Below, one piece after another: positions 24,521 through 33,115 of a DNA stretch of 64,000 nt (within the stretch, counting starts at the first letter, position 1; every line of letters begins with the position of its first letter). Source of the stretch: JAKALD01 sp963817785 (GTDB lineage Bacteria > Pseudomonadota > Gammaproteobacteria > Burkholderiales > SG8-39); the NCBI GenBank assembly GCA_963817785.1, contig CAWFPL010000003.1, positions 434,001-498,000 of the forward strand, given 5' to 3'. Made by a program: the position numbers and the translations under genes. The notes under the pieces were generated by a model that had not been told where the DNA came from, made no database searches, and saw only the letters and a list, made by a program, of their open reading frames with translations.

Positions 24521-26242
24521 ATGTCAGCGATCAGCGCCGGCAGAGCCGTCGTGAATGTTCTCAGGGCGGAAGGCATCAAGTGGGTCTTCGGGATGCCGGG
24601 AGGGCACGTGCTTGGCATCTACGATGCGCTATACGACACACCGGAGATTCAGAATATTCTCGTACGGCACGAGCAGGCCGCTGCGGCCATGGCGGCTGGC
24701 CATGCGCAGCTGACTGGCGAGCCTGGGGTGATATGCGTGACGGCCGGTCCGGGTGCTACGAACTTGGTGACCGGGATCGCCGAAGCTTATCTCGGCGCGC
24801 TACCGGTCGTCGTGATCGCTGGGCGCGGATCCAGTGCCACGACGTACCGAGGCGCCTCACAGGAAATCGCCCAAGACAGAGTGTTTGCCCCGATTACCAA
24901 GTGGGCCGTACGCGTCGACCGTGCGGACTTGATCGTCGACGTCCTGCGCCAGGCATTCACCGTTGCACGCTCGGGCAAACCCGGGCCGGTTCTCGTCGAC
25001 ATCCCACGCGATGTCCTATCCCAGAAGGTCGAATTCCAGGGCTACGTGCCGGTGGGTCGCCCGGCGCGAACACAAGGAAGCCCGGAGCGAATCGGCGCGG
25101 CCGTCGAAGCGCTGCTGCGGGCAGAGCGACCCATCATCGTTGCCGGCGGCGGCACCGTGGCATCGGGTGCATTCAATGAGCTTCGCGATCTCGCCGAGTT
25201 GTTGGGACTGCCTGTGCTTACCACTCTGTCGGGTCGCGGGAGTCTTCCCGACGATCACGCCCTCGCGGCAGGCGGCTTGGGATGTCATCGCAACGACGTC
25301 ACCAAGCGAATGCTCACCGAGGCCGATTTTGTGCTTGGCTTGGGGTGCCGGTTCGAGGAAATGGAGACTAACTGGAAGCCGGGCTATGTTCCCGATCCAT
25401 CCGCTTGCTACGTGCAGGTCGATATCGACCCGCTCGAAATCGGGCGGAGCGTCGTTCCACGAGTCGGTATCGTGGGCGACATCAAATCGGTGTTGGTAGA
25501 GATCTGTCGGCTGGTCCGTGAGTCAGGTCACATTCCGGCGGCGGCCCATTACCTCTCGCTGCCGAGGGTCCAGGAATTGCTTCGAGACACGCAGCGGATG
25601 GAGGCAGAGGCGGACTCCACCCTCGGATGCGACCGTCCGCCTTTGCACCCGCTGCGTGTAATCAGAGCTGTCCGCAGGAGTTTCCCACGCAATACGACGC
25701 TTGCGATCGATGTCGGCGTGCTTGCGCAGCATATGGGCGGCGCATTTCCCTACTTCAAGGTTTATGAGCCCCGTTCGGTAATCGCTCCGACGAGCTTCTA
25801 TAGCATGGGCTTCGCAGCAGCGGCGTTGCCTTGCGCACGCTTGGTCTACCCGGAGCGGCCGGCGGTCGGCCTGGTCGGCGATGGTTCATTTCAGATGAGC
25901 ATGAACGTGCTGCCGGTCGCGGCGGAATATCGCCTGCCGGTTACGTGGTGCGTACTGAACGATTCAGCCTTGGGATCGATCCGGGACATTCAGGAGCACG
26001 CATTCAATCGCAGGTTTATCGCGACGGAGTTTGCCGTGCAGCCTGACTTCGCGAAGGTCGCAACAGCATGCAAATGCTACGGCGAGCGGGTCGAGAGCTA
26101 TGCGCAGATCGAGCCTGCGATCGAGCGGGCGAGGGAAGCGAACGACCGAGGCATTCCGGCCGTTCTAGACTTCATCGTCGCCAGGGAGCGTACTAGGGCG
26201 ACAGTTGAATTTGCTGCGCCTAATCACAACAAACAAGCGTAG
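24521..26242 (+). CDS. ThDP-dependent acetolactate synthase-like enzyme
   Basis: The product is 573 aa with the three-domain build of acetolactate synthase-type enzymes. The N-terminal pyrimidine-binding domain has the activating Glu in RHEQAAAAMAAGHA (Glu51 region), a middle domain follows, and the C-terminal diphosphate-binding motif runs from GDGSFQMSMN to a terminal Asn-Asp about 27 residues on. GGAGG precedes ATG 24521. The family includes acetolactate synthase, glyoxylate carboligase, sulfoacetaldehyde acetyltransferase, oxalyl-CoA decarboxylase and benzaldehyde lyase; I cannot place it in one of these. It follows an importer operon and precedes a VOC protein, so it probably cleaves or decarboxylates the imported 2-oxo or 2-hydroxy compound. 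Confidence 0.88.
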   Translation: MSAISAGRAVVNVLRAEGIKWVFGMPGGHVLGIYDALYDTPEIQNILVRHEQAAAAMAAGHAQLTGEPGVICVTAGPGATNLVTGIAEAYLGALPVVVIAGRGSSATTYRGASQEIAQDRVFAPITKWAVRVDRADLIVDVLRQAFTVARSGKPGPVLVDIPRDVLSQKVEFQGYVPVGRPARTQGSPERIGAAVEALLRAERPIIVAGGGTVASGAFNELRDLAELLGLPVLTTLSGRGSLPDDHALAAGGLGCHRNDVTKRMLTEADFVLGLGCRFEEMETNWKPGYVPDPSACYVQVDIDPLEIGRSVVPRVGIVGDIKSVLVEICRLVRESGHIPAAAHYLSLPRVQELLRDTQRMEAEADSTLGCDRPPLHPLRVIRAVRRSFPRNTTLAIDVGVLAQHMGGAFPYFKVYEPRSVIAPTSFYSMGFAAAALPCARLVYPERPAVGLVGDGSFQMSMNVLPVAAEYRLPVTWCVLNDSALGSIRDIQEHAFNRRFIATEFAVQPDFAKVATACKCYGERVESYAQIEPAIERAREANDRGIPAVLDFIVARERTRATVEFAAPNHNKQA

Positions 26243-26267
26243 AAAACCGAGCAAGAGGCCACAGATC

Positions 26268-26813
26268 ATGAATCTCCCGAGCCTGGGAGCACTGCAAGGC
26301 GACGTGATCCAAGTCGCCTACTTCGTCGAGGACGTCGAGAGGTCCATCAGGACCTTCTCGGAGCGCCTCAAGGTGGGACCGTGGTTCGTGAGCGGGCCAT
26401 TTATTCCCTCGCAGGGTCTGTATCGGGGCAAGCCTACGCGAATGAGGGTGACCTTGGCCGTCGGCTACGGTGGGCCGATGATGTTCGAACTGATCGCGCA
26501 GCACGATAGGGAGCCGTCCGTCTTTCAGGAAGCGCTTGCCAGACACGGATACGGCTTTCACCACTGGGGCGTCGCAACGCGCGCGTTCGACGAGGCGGTC
26601 GCCCGATACGAAGCTCTCGGTTACGAGCAGGCCTTCTTCGATCACTCGCCTCGCGGCGGACGCGTCGCGTACATGGACACGACGCGCCAGCTGCCCGGGA
26701 TGATCGAACTCATCGAGATGACGGAAAAAAAGGAAGCCAACAACATGGAGATCTACCGTGCCTCCTTGGGCTGGGACGGCAGCGACCCGATTCGCCGCGC
26801 CGTGGCCGCCTAA
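26268..26813 (+). CDS. VOC-family (glyoxalase-like) protein
   Basis: This 181-aa protein has one vicinal-oxygen-chelate unit. The first metal site is in VIQVAYFVEDVERSIRTF, where Tyr replaces the usual His. The middle of the protein has MMFELIAQ, followed by HHWGVAT near residue 103 and GMIELIEM at the end. ATG 26268 is preceded by AAGAGG and lies 25 nt after the ThDP enzyme stop. A longer reading frame that starts inside the previous gene has no ribosome site. Relatives include lactoylglutathione lyase-like isomerases and dioxygenases. The product probably acts on the ThDP enzyme product. Convergent with the CoA ligase gene at 26856. Confidence 0.8.
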   Translation: MNLPSLGALQGDVIQVAYFVEDVERSIRTFSERLKVGPWFVSGPFIPSQGLYRGKPTRMRVTLAVGYGGPMMFELIAQHDREPSVFQEALARHGYGFHHWGVATRAFDEAVARYEALGYEQAFFDHSPRGGRVAYMDTTRQLPGMIELIEMTEKKEANNMEIYRASLGWDGSDPIRRAVAA

Positions 26814-26855
26814 CGCATCACCGCGCCGGCGGCCACCGAGAATCACGGGCTTCAA

Positions 26856-28406
26856 TCAGATTCGTCGATCCAGTCCGGTCCAGTAGCGCTTCCTGACTTC
26901 CTTGCGCAGCACTTTCCCGACCGGGCTTCTCGGAAGCGTCGCGACGAAATCCACGGACTTGGGCACCTTGACGCTGCCAAGTCGCTGCTTGCAGAACGAG
27001 ATGAGCTCCTCCGCGGCCAGCGCGCAACCCGCCTTGAGCTCGACGACAGCCTTGATGGCTTCGCCCCACTTCTCGTCGGGTACGCCTACCACGGCGCAAT
27101 CCTGCACGGCGGGGTGAGAGAGCACCGCCTGTTCCACTTCGAGCGGGTAGACGTTGAAGCCGCCGGTGATGATCATCTCTTTCTTGCGGTCGCAGATATA
27201 GAAGTAGCCGTTCTCGTCCTGGTAGGCCAGGTCGCCGGTGTGGTGCCAGCCGTGCGTCGAGACTTCCGCCGTCGCTTCGGGGTTCTTGTAGTAGCCGCGC
27301 ATGACCAGTCCGCCCTGCACGACGATTTCGCCGATCGCGCCTTGCGGCACGAAGTTTCCCTGCTCGTCCATCAGCGCTACACGCGCGAACGGACTGGCGC
27401 GGCCGCAGCTCAACAGGCGCTTTTCATCCAGCTCGCCGCGCTCGTCCAGATGCTCCGCCGGCCCCATGAAGGTCACGCAGGTCGGTACCTCGGTCTGGCC
27501 GTAGCTGTGCGTCATGACGGGACCGAACACCTCGATCGCCTCCCGCAGCTTGGCTGACGACGTCGGCGCGCCGCCGTAGAAGAAATGCCGCAGGGACGAA
27601 TAGTCGAATTCGCGCACGTTCGGCTGTGACAGCGCCGAATAGATCGCGGTCGGCGGAAGAAGCACCGAGGACACGCGGTACTTCGGAATCGCCGCGAGCA
27701 TCTCCTGCGGATCGAACTTGCGCTGGATCACGACCGTCCCGGAACCCGCGATGGTGACGAACGCCATCACGCCCGCCGCGTGCGTCATCGGCGCGCAGGC
27801 GAGAAACACCGGCGGCGCGTCAAAGCGCGTGCAGGCGAGAAACACCGCGATATTGGTCTCGAAGTTGCGATTGGTGTTCATCACGCCTTTCGGCCGCCCG
27901 GTCGTGCCACCAGTTCCGCGCAGCATGCACACCCCATCGGGATCCCATGGAATGGGAAGCGGCACATTCGACTGCATCGCTGCCCAGTCCGCGAGCTGAG
28001 GTCCGAGGGTGCCGGGCCCGTCCAGGCAGATGAAATGCCTGACCGCGGGGATGCGCTGCTGCACGAGTTGCGCGAACGCCTCGAACTCCTTCTGATAAAA
28101 CAGCACCTCGACGTCGAAGAACTCCGTGATGTACAGGTTCTCGTCCACGGCGTTGGTGGGATTGAGCGGAACCCACGTGCCCCGCGCCTTGAGTATGCCG
28201 AGCAGCGCCGTGAAGGCGAGCGGATCGTTGCGGCTGAGGACCGCACACTTCGTCTCGCGCCGCACCCCGCAGGCCGTAAGCCCTTGGCCGATCCGCGTCG
28301 CGAGATCCGAGACCTCGCCATACGCCCAAGGCCGGTCGTCGAAGATGTAGACGGGCCTTTGCGGGAAGGCCATCGCACTCTTGTCGAAGAAATCGATCAG
28401 GTTCAT
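26856..28406 (-). CDS. AMP-forming acyl-CoA ligase
   Basis: This 516-aa ANL-superfamily enzyme carries the P-loop-like GTGGTTGRPKG near residue 178, the YGQTE adenylate motif near 300, HHTGDLAYQDENGYFYICDRKKEMI in the hinge region, and the catalytic C-terminal Lys in SPVGKVLRKE. It activates a carboxylate by adenylation and transfers it to CoA. It is the last gene of the leftward operon (thiolase, carboxyltransferase, BCCP, biotin carboxylase, ligase), 20 bp after the biotin carboxylase stop. That order suits activation of a carboxylation product before thiolysis, which is inference. The acid is unknown. Confidence 0.9.
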   Translation of the reverse strand: MNLIDFFDKSAMAFPQRPVYIFDDRPWAYGEVSDLATRIGQGLTACGVRRETKCAVLSRNDPLAFTALLGILKARGTWVPLNPTNAVDENLYITEFFDVEVLFYQKEFEAFAQLVQQRIPAVRHFICLDGPGTLGPQLADWAAMQSNVPLPIPWDPDGVCMLRGTGGTTGRPKGVMNTNRNFETNIAVFLACTRFDAPPVFLACAPMTHAAGVMAFVTIAGSGTVVIQRKFDPQEMLAAIPKYRVSSVLLPPTAIYSALSQPNVREFDYSSLRHFFYGGAPTSSAKLREAIEVFGPVMTHSYGQTEVPTCVTFMGPAEHLDERGELDEKRLLSCGRASPFARVALMDEQGNFVPQGAIGEIVVQGGLVMRGYYKNPEATAEVSTHGWHHTGDLAYQDENGYFYICDRKKEMIITGGFNVYPLEVEQAVLSHPAVQDCAVVGVPDEKWGEAIKAVVELKAGCALAAEELISFCKQRLGSVKVPKSVDFVATLPRSPVGKVLRKEVRKRYWTGLDRRI

Positions 28407-28426
28407 GCCGGGCGCAATACTCTCGT

Positions 28427-29794
28427 TCAGACCGCGCGCGGCCAGGCCCGCAGGAAGTCGCTCTCGACCCAGCGGGTCGTGATTTGGGCTGCGCGGAAGT
28501 CGCGATGCTCCAGCGCAGCGCGGTGAAAAGGGATCGTGGTTTTCACCCCTTCCACGGCGAACGCCGCGAGGGCGGCCGCCATCCGCTCAATAGATTGAGC
28601 CCGGTTTTCACCCCGCACGATGAGCTTGCCGATCATCGAGTCGTAATAGGGGGGCACGAGGTAACCCTCCGAGCAGTGCGTGTCCAGCCGCACCCCGGGC
28701 CCCGCCGGCGGCGCCCAGCGCGTCACGCGCCCAGGACAAGGTGCGAACCCCCGCGCCGGATCCTCCGCGTTGATCCGGCATTCGATGGCGTGGCCCCGCA
28801 GCGTCACGTCTCCCTGGCGAAACGACAGCCGCTCGCCGGCCGCTACCCGTAACTGTTCCTGCACGATGTCGATCCCGGTGACCATCTCGGTGACAGGGTG
28901 CTCGACCTGGACACGGGTGTTCATCTCGAGGAAGTAAAAGCGCTCGGCATCGACGTCGAGGACGAATTCGACCGTTCCGGCGCTTGTATAGCCAACCTCA
29001 TGCGCCAAAGCGAGCGCGGCCTCGGCCATTTGCGCGCGAAGTCCCGGCGCCAGCACCGTGCAAGGCGCCTCTTCGATGAGCTTCTGGTGGCGCCTCTGGA
29101 CGCTGCAGTCGCGCTCGAACAGGTGAACCAGGTTGCCGTGCAGGTCGCCGAGCACCTGAATCTCTATGTGCTTGGCCCGCTCGATGAATTTTTCAAGGTA
29201 GACGGTCGGATCCCCGAAGGCCGATTGCGCCTCGGCCTTGGCGCTTGCGAGCGCTGCGCCCAGTTGGTCGGCGCTCTGCACGATGCGCATGCCGCGCCCG
29301 CCTCCTCCCGCGCTGGCCTTCAGCAGGCAGGGGTAGCCGATCGCGTCGGCCGCGGCCCGGACTTCCTCTTCCGTGCGCAACGCGTCTGACCCCGGGACCG
29401 TCGGCACGCCGACGCGCTTGGCGATGCGAATGGCGCTCAACTTGTCGCCCATCGCCTCGATCGCCTCGGCGCTCGGCCCGACGAATGTCAACCCGGCCTC
29501 GGTGCACATGCGCTGGAACTGCGCCCGCTCGGAGAGAAAGCCGTAGCCGGGATGCAGCGCTTGGCAGCCCGTTCCCCTGGCCGCAGTGACCAGAAGCTCC
29601 GGCCTGAGATAGCTCTGGGAGGCGGCTGCTGGCCCGACGCAGATCGCGCGGTCCGCAAGGCGTGCCCCCAGAGACTCAAGGTCCGCTTCCGACACGCCGA
29701 TTACGCTTTCGAGGCCGAGCGCCTTGCAGGCCCGGATGACGCGAACCGCGACCTCTCCGCGGTTCGCGACGAACACTCGCTGTAGCCTGTCCAT
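28427..29794 (-). CDS. Biotin carboxylase subunit (AccC-like)
   Basis: The product is 455 aa, normal for AccC. It has the preATP-grasp start RVFVANRGEVAVRVIRACK, the Gly-rich lid SAGGGGRGMRIV near residue 160, the catalytic Lys/Glu/Arg region ERDCSVQRRHQKLIEEAP, LEMNTRVQVEHPVTE, and ECRINAEDP. It carboxylates biotin on the BCCP encoded next to it using ATP and bicarbonate. The gene lies 14 bp after the BCCP stop. Because it is accompanied by its own BCCP and a carboxyltransferase-like gene but no AccA/AccD, it belongs to a dedicated catabolic carboxylase. It could also serve the second BCCP at 52683, which has no local partner. Confidence 0.93.
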   Translation of the reverse strand: MDRLQRVFVANRGEVAVRVIRACKALGLESVIGVSEADLESLGARLADRAICVGPAAASQSYLRPELLVTAARGTGCQALHPGYGFLSERAQFQRMCTEAGLTFVGPSAEAIEAMGDKLSAIRIAKRVGVPTVPGSDALRTEEEVRAAADAIGYPCLLKASAGGGGRGMRIVQSADQLGAALASAKAEAQSAFGDPTVYLEKFIERAKHIEIQVLGDLHGNLVHLFERDCSVQRRHQKLIEEAPCTVLAPGLRAQMAEAALALAHEVGYTSAGTVEFVLDVDAERFYFLEMNTRVQVEHPVTEMVTGIDIVQEQLRVAAGERLSFRQGDVTLRGHAIECRINAEDPARGFAPCPGRVTRWAPPAGPGVRLDTHCSEGYLVPPYYDSMIGKLIVRGENRAQSIERMAAALAAFAVEGVKTTIPFHRAALEHRDFRAAQITTRWVESDFLRAWPRAV

Positions 29795-29808
29795 GCGAAG
29801 CGGCAGCC

Positions 29809-30324
29809 CTAGAGGGGCTCGATCAGGACCAGTGGCTGCCCGTGCTCGACCAGGGTGGCATCCTGCGCGACGATCTCGACCACGCGACCCGCCACGCCGG
29901 CAGGGACCTGGGTGAACAGTTTCATCACGTCGATCAGCCCGATGGTGTCGTCTTCGCCGACCACGTCGCCAGGTTGTACGTATGGGGCCTCGCCGGGAGC
30001 CGGCGCACGGTAGAAGGTGCCGAGCATTGGAGCGCGCACCGCGAAGAGCCCGGTCTCGGTGCGCACCCCGGCTGCTGCTTCGCCTTGCCGCGAAGGTTCC
30101 TCGGGTTGCGCAAATGCTTCGGTAATCACGGAGGGCGGCGCGGGCGCCCTCGACGCCGCCGGCGCCGCGACCGCACCAGAGGTTCGCGTGGCGCTCAGTC
30201 TCAGGTCGCCGAGCTGCAGTTCGAGCGATTCGCAGTTTCGGGACCCATCGATCAGCCGCAGGATCTCGACCACGTCCCGGTAGGTCAGCACGTAGGTGAG
30301 TCCGTGCTCTTTCGTATCCGGCAT
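29809..30324 (-). CDS. Biotin carboxyl carrier protein (AccB-like)
   Basis: This 171-aa protein has an AccB-type N-terminal helix and strand (residues 1-45, ending LELQLGDLRLS), a Pro/Ala-rich linker, and a C-terminal biotinyl domain from about residue 94. The biotin acceptor is Lys135 in DVMKLF, a variant of the usual AMKM in which Val precedes Met-Lys. GGAG lies seven bases before the ATG. It lies between biotin carboxylase and the carboxyltransferase-like gene and should shuttle carboxybiotin between them. The variant acceptor motif should still be readable by BirA, as the Met-Lys pair is kept. Confidence 0.9.
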   Translation of the reverse strand: MPDTKEHGLTYVLTYRDVVEILRLIDGSRNCESLELQLGDLRLSATRTSGAVAAPAASRAPAPPSVITEAFAQPEEPSRQGEAAAGVRTETGLFAVRAPMLGTFYRAPAPGEAPYVQPGDVVGEDDTIGLIDVMKLFTQVPAGVAGRVVEIVAQDATLVEHGQPLVLIEPL

Positions 30325-30342
30325 CTTCGCTCCGGGTTTCCC

Positions 30343-31812
30343 TTAGGCGAACTGAAGACTCAGCTTGAGATTGCCCTTTTCCAACTTCAGGGTCTTCAAG
30401 GTGGTATCCCGCGCAAGCTCTTCGATCAGGATGCTCAGCGGCTGCTTCAGCGACAAACGCCCGTCGAAGGTGCTCTTCTCGCGCGCGAGCGCCTCGACAT
30501 GCTCTCTGCCGTAGAACAGGCGCAGGAGCATGTCCTCCTCCGACCGAAACGGACCCTGCTCGCGCTTGAAGGTTTCCAGAATGCGTGCACCGAAGATCGC
30601 CTCCGAATCCGCGCGCACGGCCGGCCGGCCGGCGAGAATCCTGTCGAGAACGTTGCGCTCAATCGGCACCGCCGATTCCCCATAGTGTCCGATCGCATAA
30701 AGGTACAGCTCTTCGGGGACCGTCTTGTAGCGCTCCCCCTGCATGACGTTGAACGCCGCTTGAACGCCGACGAACTGCGAGAACGGGGTGACCATGATCG
30801 GGTAGCCGAGCTCTGCGCGTACGCGGCTCGCCTCTTCGAGCACCTCGTCCATGCGGTGGGCCAGCCCCGCCTCCCTGAGCTGGTTGCGGAAGTTGGACAT
30901 CATCCCTCCCGGGATCTGGTGTCCGATGAACCTCTCGTAGCGCACGGGATCGAACACCACCCGCTCTGGAACCGACCGCTTCTCCTTCCAGGCGATCCAG
31001 CGGAAATAATCGTCCGTGCGGCGCAAAGCGTCGATATCAAGGTCGGCGGGGACGCCGAGATCCTGCGCAAGCTCCAGAATGTCGAGTGTGCTCGGGACCG
31101 ATTCGCCGTTCGCCAGAGGCTCGCTTGCGGTCGCCACGGTGTCGACGCCCGCCTTCAGCGCTTCGCGGTGCGATTCGTGGGCAAGCCCCATGCAGTCGTG
31201 GGCGATGAACTCGATTGGCACCCGGCCACGCACCGCGGCGGTGAGCGCTGCCAGGAGTCCGCGCGCGCGCGCGCCGGTGAGGATTCCTGCCGGATCCGCC
31301 AGCGTGATCGAATCGACTCCATAGTCGAGCAGCTCGGAGGCCCTGCCGACATAGTGTTCGTCGGTGTGTGCCGGGCTCACCGAGAAGCTGAGCATTCCCG
31401 AGGTCTTGAGGCCAATCTTGCGCGCGATGCGAAAATGCGCGGCGATGTTGCGCATGTAGTTGAGGCCGTCGAACACCTTGACCCATTCCGTGCCGGCCCT
31501 GCGCAGGCACCGGAAAAGCGCCTCGACGACTTCGTCCGGGTAGCGCGCCCAGCCGAAGAGATTGCGGCTGCGCATCAGCACGTCGATGGTTGCATCCGGC
31601 ATGTAAGCCTTCAGCAGCCGCATCCGCTCCCAGGGATCGTCGCGCAGGAACTTGACCGCGGTCTCGAACGCCGCGCCCGAGGTGACGCAGACCTTGCGAA
31701 AGCCGGCGCGGTTCATCCATTCGGTCGCACCGAGCATGTACTCGGTTTTCATCCGCGTCGCCCAAAGCGACTGCGGACCGTCGCGAAACGTTTCGTCGAC
31801 GAACCCGACCAT
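30343..31812 (-). CDS. Pyruvate carboxylase/oxaloacetate decarboxylase-type carboxyltransferase with altered metal site
   Basis: The product is 489 aa: a DRE-TIM barrel (residues 3-290, metal Asp in ETFRDGPQS) and a PYC/OADA helical domain with HQIPGGMMSNFRNQL, where Ser replaces the Thr that takes carboxybiotin chemistry in relatives. Compared with the paralogue at 51178, two metal-site residues are missing: the carbamylated Lys is Ala172 (LADPAG) and the first His of the His-x-His pair is Ile203 (FIAHDC, His205 kept). It lies between thiolase and BCCP genes, so it is very likely the carboxyltransferase of a biotin enzyme, but with an acceptor other than pyruvate. The codon for Ala172 is unambiguous. 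AAGG precedes the ATG. Confidence 0.88.
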   Translation of the reverse strand: MVGFVDETFRDGPQSLWATRMKTEYMLGATEWMNRAGFRKVCVTSGAAFETAVKFLRDDPWERMRLLKAYMPDATIDVLMRSRNLFGWARYPDEVVEALFRCLRRAGTEWVKVFDGLNYMRNIAAHFRIARKIGLKTSGMLSFSVSPAHTDEHYVGRASELLDYGVDSITLADPAGILTGARARGLLAALTAAVRGRVPIEFIAHDCMGLAHESHREALKAGVDTVATASEPLANGESVPSTLDILELAQDLGVPADLDIDALRRTDDYFRWIAWKEKRSVPERVVFDPVRYERFIGHQIPGGMMSNFRNQLREAGLAHRMDEVLEEASRVRAELGYPIMVTPFSQFVGVQAAFNVMQGERYKTVPEELYLYAIGHYGESAVPIERNVLDRILAGRPAVRADSEAIFGARILETFKREQGPFRSEEDMLLRLFYGREHVEALAREKSTFDGRLSLKQPLSILIEELARDTTLKTLKLEKGNLKLSLQFA

Positions 31813-31815
31813 CGT

Positions 31816-32997
31816 CTAGGCCTTCAAGATGACCGCGTCCGCCTGGCCGAAGCCGCCGCAAATGGCCGCTGCAGCGTAGCCGCCGCCCCGCCGCCGCAAC
31901 TCGCGCGCCGCCGCCATGACGACCCGTGCGCCGCTCGCGCCCGGCGGATGGCCGATTGCTACCGAACCGCCGTTCACATTGGTCATGGAGCGAAGGCGCG
32001 TCAGCTCCTTCGCGTCGCCGCCGGCCATGATCTTGGTCGATACGAGCGGCATCGCCGCGAATGCCTCGTTGATCTCGATGCACTTGAGATCCCGCAGACC
32101 GATGCCGGCCTTTTTTGCCGCCTCGACGATCGCGTGTCCGGGCATGTAGACCGAGGACTCGAGGTCCCCGGACAGTTGCGCGTAGGCGACGACTTCCGCA
32201 AGCGGGGTGAGGCCCCGACGCGCGGCCTCCTCCCGCGACAGCAGAATCACCGCCGAAGCGCCGTCGTTGAGGCCCGGCGCGTTGCCCGCGGTGACTGTGG
32301 GACTGCCGTATGCCGTGGGGAGCGCAGCCAGCTTCTCCGGCGAAGTGTCGCGGCGCGGCCCCTCGTCGACTGCCACGACTCCATGGCCCTCGACCCGCAG
32401 CGGAAGAATTTCCTCCGCATAGACGCCCGCCTCGTAAGCGGCGAAGTACTTCCGGTGGCTCTGGTAGGACCACTGGTCCTGCTCCTCCCGCGATACCCCG
32501 TACTCGAGCGCCTTCTCGCCCGTAACCACCGTCAGTGCCAGGCCGGTGATCGGATTGCGCACGTGCATCGGGTCCTCGACCGAGAAGTCGCCCAGCTTGC
32601 GGCCCCAGCGTGTGCCGCGCATCAGGAAAGGGGTCTGGCTGCAGCTTTCGATCCCGCCCGCGAGAACGATGCGCGCCTCGCCGAACCGGACTTTCATCGA
32701 CGCAAGCGCGATCGCAGTCATCGAAGAGCAGCACGCCCGGTCGACCGTGAGCGACGGCGTCGTCGCCGGGATTCCGACCTTGAAGTTGATCTGCCGCGCG
32801 GGAACCGCAGTCGAGGCGTCGATGATCCCGCAGCCGAAGATCGTTTCGCTCAACTCCTCGGGGCGAATCCCCGCGCGCGCCAGGAGTGCCTTCGCAGCGA
32901 GTGCGCCGAGTTCAATCGCCGAATATTCGCGCAGCCTGCCGCCGAACTTCCCGAACGGAGTCCGAACGGCATCAATAATCACCACGTTGTGATCCAC
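31816..32997 (-). CDS. Thiolase (acetyl-CoA acyltransferase family)
   Basis: The product is 393 aa from GTG 32997, chosen because AAGGAG lies six bases upstream; a GTG five codons earlier has no ribosome site. The nucleophile is Cys89 in DRACCSSM. Also present are NEAFAA, NVNGGSVAIGHPPGASGAR with the catalytic His, and the second Cys in AAICGGFGQ, where Phe-Gly-Gln replaces the usual Gly-Gly-Gln. It should cleave a 3-oxoacyl-CoA to acetyl-CoA and a shorter acyl-CoA. Its stop is four bases from the carboxyltransferase start, in a tight operon that ends with a CoA ligase. Confidence 0.92.
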   Translation of the reverse strand: MDHNVVIIDAVRTPFGKFGGRLREYSAIELGALAAKALLARAGIRPEELSETIFGCGIIDASTAVPARQINFKVGIPATTPSLTVDRACCSSMTAIALASMKVRFGEARIVLAGGIESCSQTPFLMRGTRWGRKLGDFSVEDPMHVRNPITGLALTVVTGEKALEYGVSREEQDQWSYQSHRKYFAAYEAGVYAEEILPLRVEGHGVVAVDEGPRRDTSPEKLAALPTAYGSPTVTAGNAPGLNDGASAVILLSREEAARRGLTPLAEVVAYAQLSGDLESSVYMPGHAIVEAAKKAGIGLRDLKCIEINEAFAAMPLVSTKIMAGGDAKELTRLRSMTNVNGGSVAIGHPPGASGARVVMAAARELRRRGGGYAAAAICGGFGQADAVILKA

Positions 32998-33115
32998 TGT
33001 CGTCTCCTTCACCAGAGCGCGCCGTCAGGGCAACAAAGAGCGGCGCTCGGCCCCCATGCCGCCGGAGGTCCTTCGATGCACGTCATGTTGGGTGCCATCG
33101 CGCTGCATTGGTTAG

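Noticed and set aside
26205..26267. An earlier start for the VOC gene at 26205
   Set aside because: Those codons overlap the 3' end of the ThDP enzyme gene, encode basic low-complexity residues and lack a ribosome site; ATG 26268 has AAGAGG in front.
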